Positions 58,960-64,000 of a stretch of 64,000 nucleotides of DNA are shown one piece after another (positions within the stretch are counted from its first letter, which is position 1; each line of letters starts with the position of its first letter). This DNA is from Magnolia sinica. Its lineage: Eukaryota > Streptophyta > Magnoliopsida > Magnoliales > Magnoliaceae. The notes beneath the pieces were generated by a model. It searched no databases, was not told the origin of the DNA, and worked only from the letters and a program-made list of their open reading frames with translations. The stretch lies in the NCBI RefSeq assembly GCF_029962835.1, contig NC_080589.1, forward strand, positions 22,519,586 through 22,583,585, read 5' to 3'. Position numbers and translations under genes: made by a program.

Positions 58960-61900
58960 CACTTGCAACTGAGGCATCCAAGACAGTAGTTATAGCACCG
59001 GTGGCTTTTGAAGTCACAGCACATATTTAAGGTACACTAGTCTTCTTATTGGTAGACACCAGGTCCACTATCTCTATAATATCATGCGTAGCAATCAAGC
59101 ACCTGGGGTTGAAAACTAGTCCTATGGTTGGGTTGAGACTCCTTACCACCACAGAGACTTTCTCAAACATACCAAGATGTGTAAGGGTTGTTCGATAGAC
59201 TTAGGGAGTAGAATAGTACTCGTTGACCTAATTGTTGCCCCGCTGTGTCATTATGATGTCATTCTCAGAATGAATTGGCTCACTGAGATGAAGGCAGAGA
59301 TCGATTATGATACTAGAGTGGTGACAACCCATGGACCTGAGAGCATGACCTTTACTTTCCCAATTCAGGTCAGTTGGTACTACCGTGTTAGTTGTTATGC
59401 TACCTTGCTAGAGAATGTTGATGATCCAACACTTGGGAGCACGCCAGTAGTTCAGCATTTCACGGACGTGTTCAGAAAGAAACCTGGATTACCTCCTCAG
59501 CGTGAGATCGATTTTACCATTGATCTAGTGCCTAGTGCTACACCCATTTCGATGTCGACATATCGCATGCCCCCATGTGAGATGGAGGAACTGAGGAGAC
59601 AGATCGATGATCTGTTGGATGCAAGCTTCATACAACCGAGTGTATCCCCTTGGGAAGCACCCGTACTATTTGTAAAGAAGAAAGATAGATCACTGTGATT
59701 GTGTATTGATTATCGTAGGTTGAACCAAGTGACAATGAAGAACAAGTATCCTTTGCCCAGGATAGATGATCTGTTCAATCAGTTAAAAGGGGCACAGTAT
59801 TTTTTAAAGATCAACTTATAGTCAGGGTATCACCAGTTGCCCATCAGGGATGAAGATGTGCAGAAGACAGCGTTCAGAACCAGCTTTGGGCACTACCAAT
59901 TCCTTATGATGTCGTTTAGACTCACAAATGCACCGACCGTATTCATGGACCTGATGAACCGGGTGTTTCGGCCATCTCTGTACCGATTCGTCATCATATT
60001 TATCGATGACATTCTATATACTCCAAGAGTCGGGAGGATCACAAGGAACACCTACGAGCAGTTTTCGGTACGCTCAAGAAGAACCAATTGTTTGCCCAGT
60101 ACAAGAAGAGTGACTTCTGGAAGGAAGTGGTCAAGTCCTGGGACATGTGGTGTCCAAGGAAGGAATAACTGTGGACCTTGATAAGGTGACCGCAGTTCAG
60201 GATTGGGAGTAGCCCGATTCGATTACTGAAGTGAGGAGTTTCCTTGGCTTAGCAGGTTACTATCGCCAATTCATTAGGGACTTTTCTAAGATAACTAGGT
60301 CGTTGTCTCAACTCACTCGGAATGACCTTAAGTTTGCTTGGAATGAGAAGGCAGAAGCAACCTTTTAGGAACTAAAGGACAAGTTGACATCTGCACTTGT
60401 GCTAGTATTGCCAGAGCAATGGGTCAAATATATGATATACACCGACGCGTCTCATGTTGGTTTGGGTTGTGTTCTGATGTAGAAGGACAAGGTTATTGCC
60501 TATGCATCGTGACAGTTAAGGAAACACAAGGAAAACTATCCTACGCACGACCTGTAGTTAGCAGCCGTCATCTTTGCATTGAAGATCTAGAGACATTACC
60601 TCTATGAAGAGGAGTTCGAGCTCTTTTGTGACCACAAGAGCCTCAAATACATATTTACGCAGAGGGACCTGAATATGAGGCAACGCCGATGGATGGAAAC
60701 CTTGAAAGACTTCAAGTTCGAGGTCTCCTAACCATCCTGGCAAGGCTAACCTTATGGCAGATGCGTTGAGCCGCAAGAAAATGATAGCATTTGTAGCTCC
60801 ACTAATGATAGATGAGTGGAACATGGTAGAATTTATGCGAGACTTCGAGCAGAAGCTTACGGTAGAGGAGCCGTTCGAGAGCGTCGCACACGTTCATGTG
60901 CAGCTACTCATTGATGACAAGATTATTGTGGCTCAGAAAGATGATGAACTATTGGCAATGATGAGAGAGCAAGTGAGCGACAATGAAGACTCGGAATGAA
61001 GAGTTGGTATGGATGGGGGTTACATTATTGTGGCCACCTATGCGTCCCAAACCTTCATGACTTGAGAAGGGAAGTTCTCGAAGCTGCCCATAATTCGAAG
61101 ATGGCGATGCATCCTGGTAGTATGAAGATGTATCAAGATATGAAGCACTCGTACTAATGGGACAACATGAAGGCCCACATAGGAGACTATGTATCCCATT
61201 GTCTCAAGTGCCAACAAGTCAAGGCAGAATATTGCCGACCTCCTGGTTTACTTCAGCCCATGCCCATAGCTGAATATAAATGGGATTTCATTTCTATGGA
61301 TTTCATCTCAGGGTTACCGAAGACGAGGAAGGGACATGACTTCATTTGGATGATTGTGGACCAGTTGACGAAATCAGCTCATTTTCTCCCAATTAGAATC
61401 TCAAACTCAGTAGAAGATTTGGCCAGGCTGTGCATCAAGGAGATAGTATGTCTGTATGGAGTTCCTATGGAGATTGTATTGGATCGAGACAAATGATTTA
61501 CATCTATCTTCTGGACTCGTATCCATGAAGCAATGAGTGTGAAACTGAAGTTCAGTACCGCATTCCACCCACAGACGGATGGGCAGATGGAACGGGTGAA
61601 TCAGGTGTTGGAAGATATATCGTGAGCTTGTGTGCTTGATTTCAAGGACAGTTAGGATGACTATCTTCCTTATACTGAGTTCGCTTATAACAACAGCTTT
61701 CAGGCGAGTATTGGCATGGCCCCCTACGTAGCACTATATGGGCGTCCATGTAGAGCACCACATTACTGGGCAGAGGTTGGCGAGAAGAGTTTGATTAGCC
61801 CAGAGTTAGTACAGGCGACCTCGGAGAAGATCGACATTATCAGGTGTTGATTTCTGGCACCGCAGAGCAGACAAAAGAGTTATGCCGATACAAGGCAGCG

Positions 61901-62360
61901 ATCCCTAGAGTTTGAGATTGGGGACCACGTATGAAGGTCTTCCCCATGAAGGGAGTCCTTCGATTTGGCAAGAAGGGGAAGCTCATACCACGATTCATTG
62001 GGTCATTCCAGATACTAGACTGAGTGGGTGTAGTTGCATACCGCCTTGCTTTGCCCACACCACTCACCAGTGTATACAACGTATTTCATGTATCGATGCT
62101 GAAGAAATACATTCCTGATCCTTCCCACATTATCAGATGGGAGCAGGTACAGTTGAGTGAAGATGCTGGTTATATCTACGACCGACGCGTATTCTAGATA
62201 GGAAGGCACAAGTTCTGCTTAGTAAAGTTATTCCACTTGTGAAGGTATTGTGGACACATCATACTGAGGAAGAGGCTACTTGGGAAACAGAAGCCGAGGC
62301 CCACAAGAACTACCCTCAGATTCTCGAGGAGTACGAAAAGGTACTAATTTTGAGGACGAA
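58960..62360 (+). pseudogene. Ty3/gypsy pol (protease, RT, RNase H, integrase, chromodomain-like tail)
   Basis: All pol domains appear in order. The protease active site reads D-T-R (59,055-59,063) where D-T/S-G is usual. Reverse transcriptase spans about 59,500-60,200, with VLFVKKKD and the catalytic FIDDIL at 60,000. RNase H has YTDASHVGLG at about 60,435. Integrase has CLKCQQVKAEYC, catalytic D at 61,299 and 61,482, and E at 61,590. A tail with HKNYPQILEEYE (about 62,305-62,340) is chromodomain-like, which suggests a chromovirus. Stops include TGA at 59,696, 60,510, 61,494 and 61,623, and TAG at 59,819, 60,210, 60,366, 60,480, 60,555, 60,588 and 61,653. There are also several frameshifts. 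It is dead. The 5' LTR is not found in the window. Confidence 0.9.
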
Positions 62361-62370
62361 ATTTTTCTTT

Positions 62371-62382
62371 AAGGGGGGTAGA
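62371..62382 (+). promoter_or_regulatory. Polypurine tract of the Ty3/gypsy element
   Basis: AAGGGGGGTAGA directly precedes the TGTAACG start of the 3' LTR. Such a tract primes plus-strand DNA synthesis. Confidence 0.8.
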
Positions 62383-62383
62383 T

Positions 62384-64000
62384 TGTAACGTCTCAAAAAA
62401 ATACATACAAAGACTCGAGTACCACCTCATGCAGAAATCACTAAGGACTAAATCCTTTGAAAATTAGATGGAAATTAATTAAGTACTAAACTGAATTACT
62501 CAGCGAATTAGCTCGAATCACTTTCTATACGAACCGTAAGACCCAAAATCAGTAGAATCACTAACTCTACGTTACCAAAAAACCTAGGATCAATGTCAAA
62601 ACCCAGTTGCTCTCGGGAGCATCTTGAAACTCCGCATCGGACTTAGACTATGCGTCGAAAGTCCGATTACCGTGAAACTATATGGTTATGACCGCCTTAC
62701 TGGGCTTGACAACCAGCTCGGGAATCAAGTCTAAATAGTATCCAGAAACGTACAACTTGAGCCCGGAACGAAGTGTGTGAGAAACGCGAATATCTATAGA
62801 AAATGAACTCAAACTTAAGTGAATTGGGTCATTCGCTTGCAGGAAAAATTTAAGGTTTTGGACCGTAAGATTCTGATCCAACTACACCCTTGGATCAGGG
62901 AAATTTTCCCACATAGGTCAGCGTACTTGTAGCCCTGATCGAGTGACGATAGCCGTTGAACTGAAACTGGTCCTCCATGGTCGATCCACAAATCTGATTG
63001 AACTGAAATCTTAAACTGACATAGATCCATTGTTAGGAAACTTTCCTAAGACTGTGTGTAGAAAATGGACCTCCAGATGAACTCCGTTGGCCCGAAACGG
63101 ACGACTTTTGGCTATAACCCAAGTATACCATGGCCCTGGGGCCATTGACTTCAGTTCTGGGCCTATATAAGGGCCTTAACCCACCCCTCTCTCATTCCAT
63201 ACAAATTTCCTAACCTTAAGAGAGAGAAGAGAGAAAAGACAAGGAAAGAGTGAGGAGAAGTGAGAGAGAGTTGTAGTTTATTACTGGGATTCATTCCCGC
63301 CACTCCACGTGCTGAATCCCCTCTTTCGTGTTGCTATACTGGCAATTTTGACTCCATATTTGGGTAAGAAATCCTAACCCTAATATGTTTTAGGTATCCA
63401 AATAGGTAAAATGATGAAATAGCTAACCTATTTCATGCTATAGGTTGCCGTTGTGCCATAGACAAAGACGTTGGATTCAAACTGAGTACGATACGAGTAT
63501 ACCGACGAAAGGTGTGGACTATAAACATTTAGGTTATGGTTTTCAAGGCTTTCAATGTCAGTTAATGATTTATGACTGACTTGATTGCTGTCACATGTGC
63601 ATAAATGCGATATTTTCCGTGTATTATGCATATATGAACTATGTTTAGTATAATGCATACAATGTGTTTGTTGAAATGTTTGAATGAATATGAAATTATG
63701 ATTTGTGCTTGCCATGATTATTTATTGAGAATACATGGTTGTTGTATGGGTGATAACTCCCTTGTGAAAGGATATGCTATAATATACGTTATAACTAATT
63801 TACTGCATGTATATTGATATGGATAGTCTAAGTGTTTGATAAAATGCCTAAATGAGAAAATGCTTGTTAAAGTGTGTTTAATGAGGGTGTTGAGATAAGA
63901 TCCTCAATTACCTTATCTATAATTACAGTTTCCTTCACGTAACTTATCTTACTACTACATGACTTATGGGTGAAATGCCTATGCATGTTAACATGTGCAC
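62384..64000 (+). mobile_element. 3' LTR of the Ty3/gypsy element (runs off the window)
   Basis: Starts TGTAACGTCTC. It aligns throughout with the minus-strand solo LTR at 8360-4846, so a length near 3.5 kb is expected and roughly 1.9 kb lies outside. A TATA box (TATATAA, 63,164) sits in GGGCCTATATAAGG, followed by a GAGAGA-rich leader. Confidence 0.85.
63164..63170 (+). promoter_or_regulatory. TATA box in the 3' LTR
   Basis: TATATAA is in the same context as 7468-7474 on the minus strand. Confidence 0.55.

Overview
This is nuclear DNA of a flowering plant, dominated by transposable elements, with one clear host gene. Evidence for a plant is spliced coding exons with GT/AG borders, CACTA, PIF/Harbinger and Ty3/gypsy elements with plant-type proteins, a tRNA-derived SINE and a LINE 3' end. 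A foldback repeat family carrying the motif GGGCCCACC..ATGATGTATGTG is present in well over ten copies. My impression, not provable from the window, is that such a family points to a magnoliid or another early-branching angiosperm.

Region 1 (1-22.9 kb). An Athila/Tat-like LTR (545-1790, resuming at 21,230-21,766) appears to be split by one insertion of about 19.4 kb. That insertion begins CACTA, ends TAGTG and has the 3-bp duplication TGT on both sides. From left to right it holds: a subterminal repeat block; the last 32 codons of a transposase-type protein; a 2-kb telomere-like minisatellite; a 3.5-kb Ty3/gypsy solo LTR on the minus strand; a broken mitochondrial carrier gene; foldback repeats; two rounds of duplication of a 0.9-kb unit; and the right subterminal block. 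A second LTR fragment of the Athila-like family follows in inverted orientation.

Region 2 (22.9-38.7 kb). Degenerate repeats and nested TIR elements (26.9-29.4 kb) and a LINE tail precede the only clear host gene. This is a two-exon gene on the minus strand (34,093-30,608) for an 826-residue ARM-repeat membrane protein. Its TATA box lies about 0.8 kb upstream of the start codon. SINEs and foldback repeats follow.

Region 3 (38.7-53.4 kb). A candidate 6-kb solo LTR (38,730-44,716) is filled with a minisatellite made of the foldback-end motif. Next is a PIF/Harbinger element (44,917-50,338, TSD TTA) with both of its genes: a three-exon transposase with all three catalytic residues and a Myb/SANT-like partner. 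Each carries a few disabling changes. A SINE flanked by a 247-bp direct duplication and more foldback repeats complete the region.

Region 4 (53.4-64 kb). A minus-strand Athila-like remnant (LTR plus protease) is followed by a plus-strand chromovirus-like Ty3/gypsy element. Its gag, protease, reverse transcriptase, RNase H and integrase are all recognisable but interrupted mainly by TAG and TGA codons of the kind made by C-to-T change. Its 3' LTR runs off the window and belongs to the same family as the solo LTR at 4.8-8.4 kb. No functional RNA gene or CRISPR array was seen.
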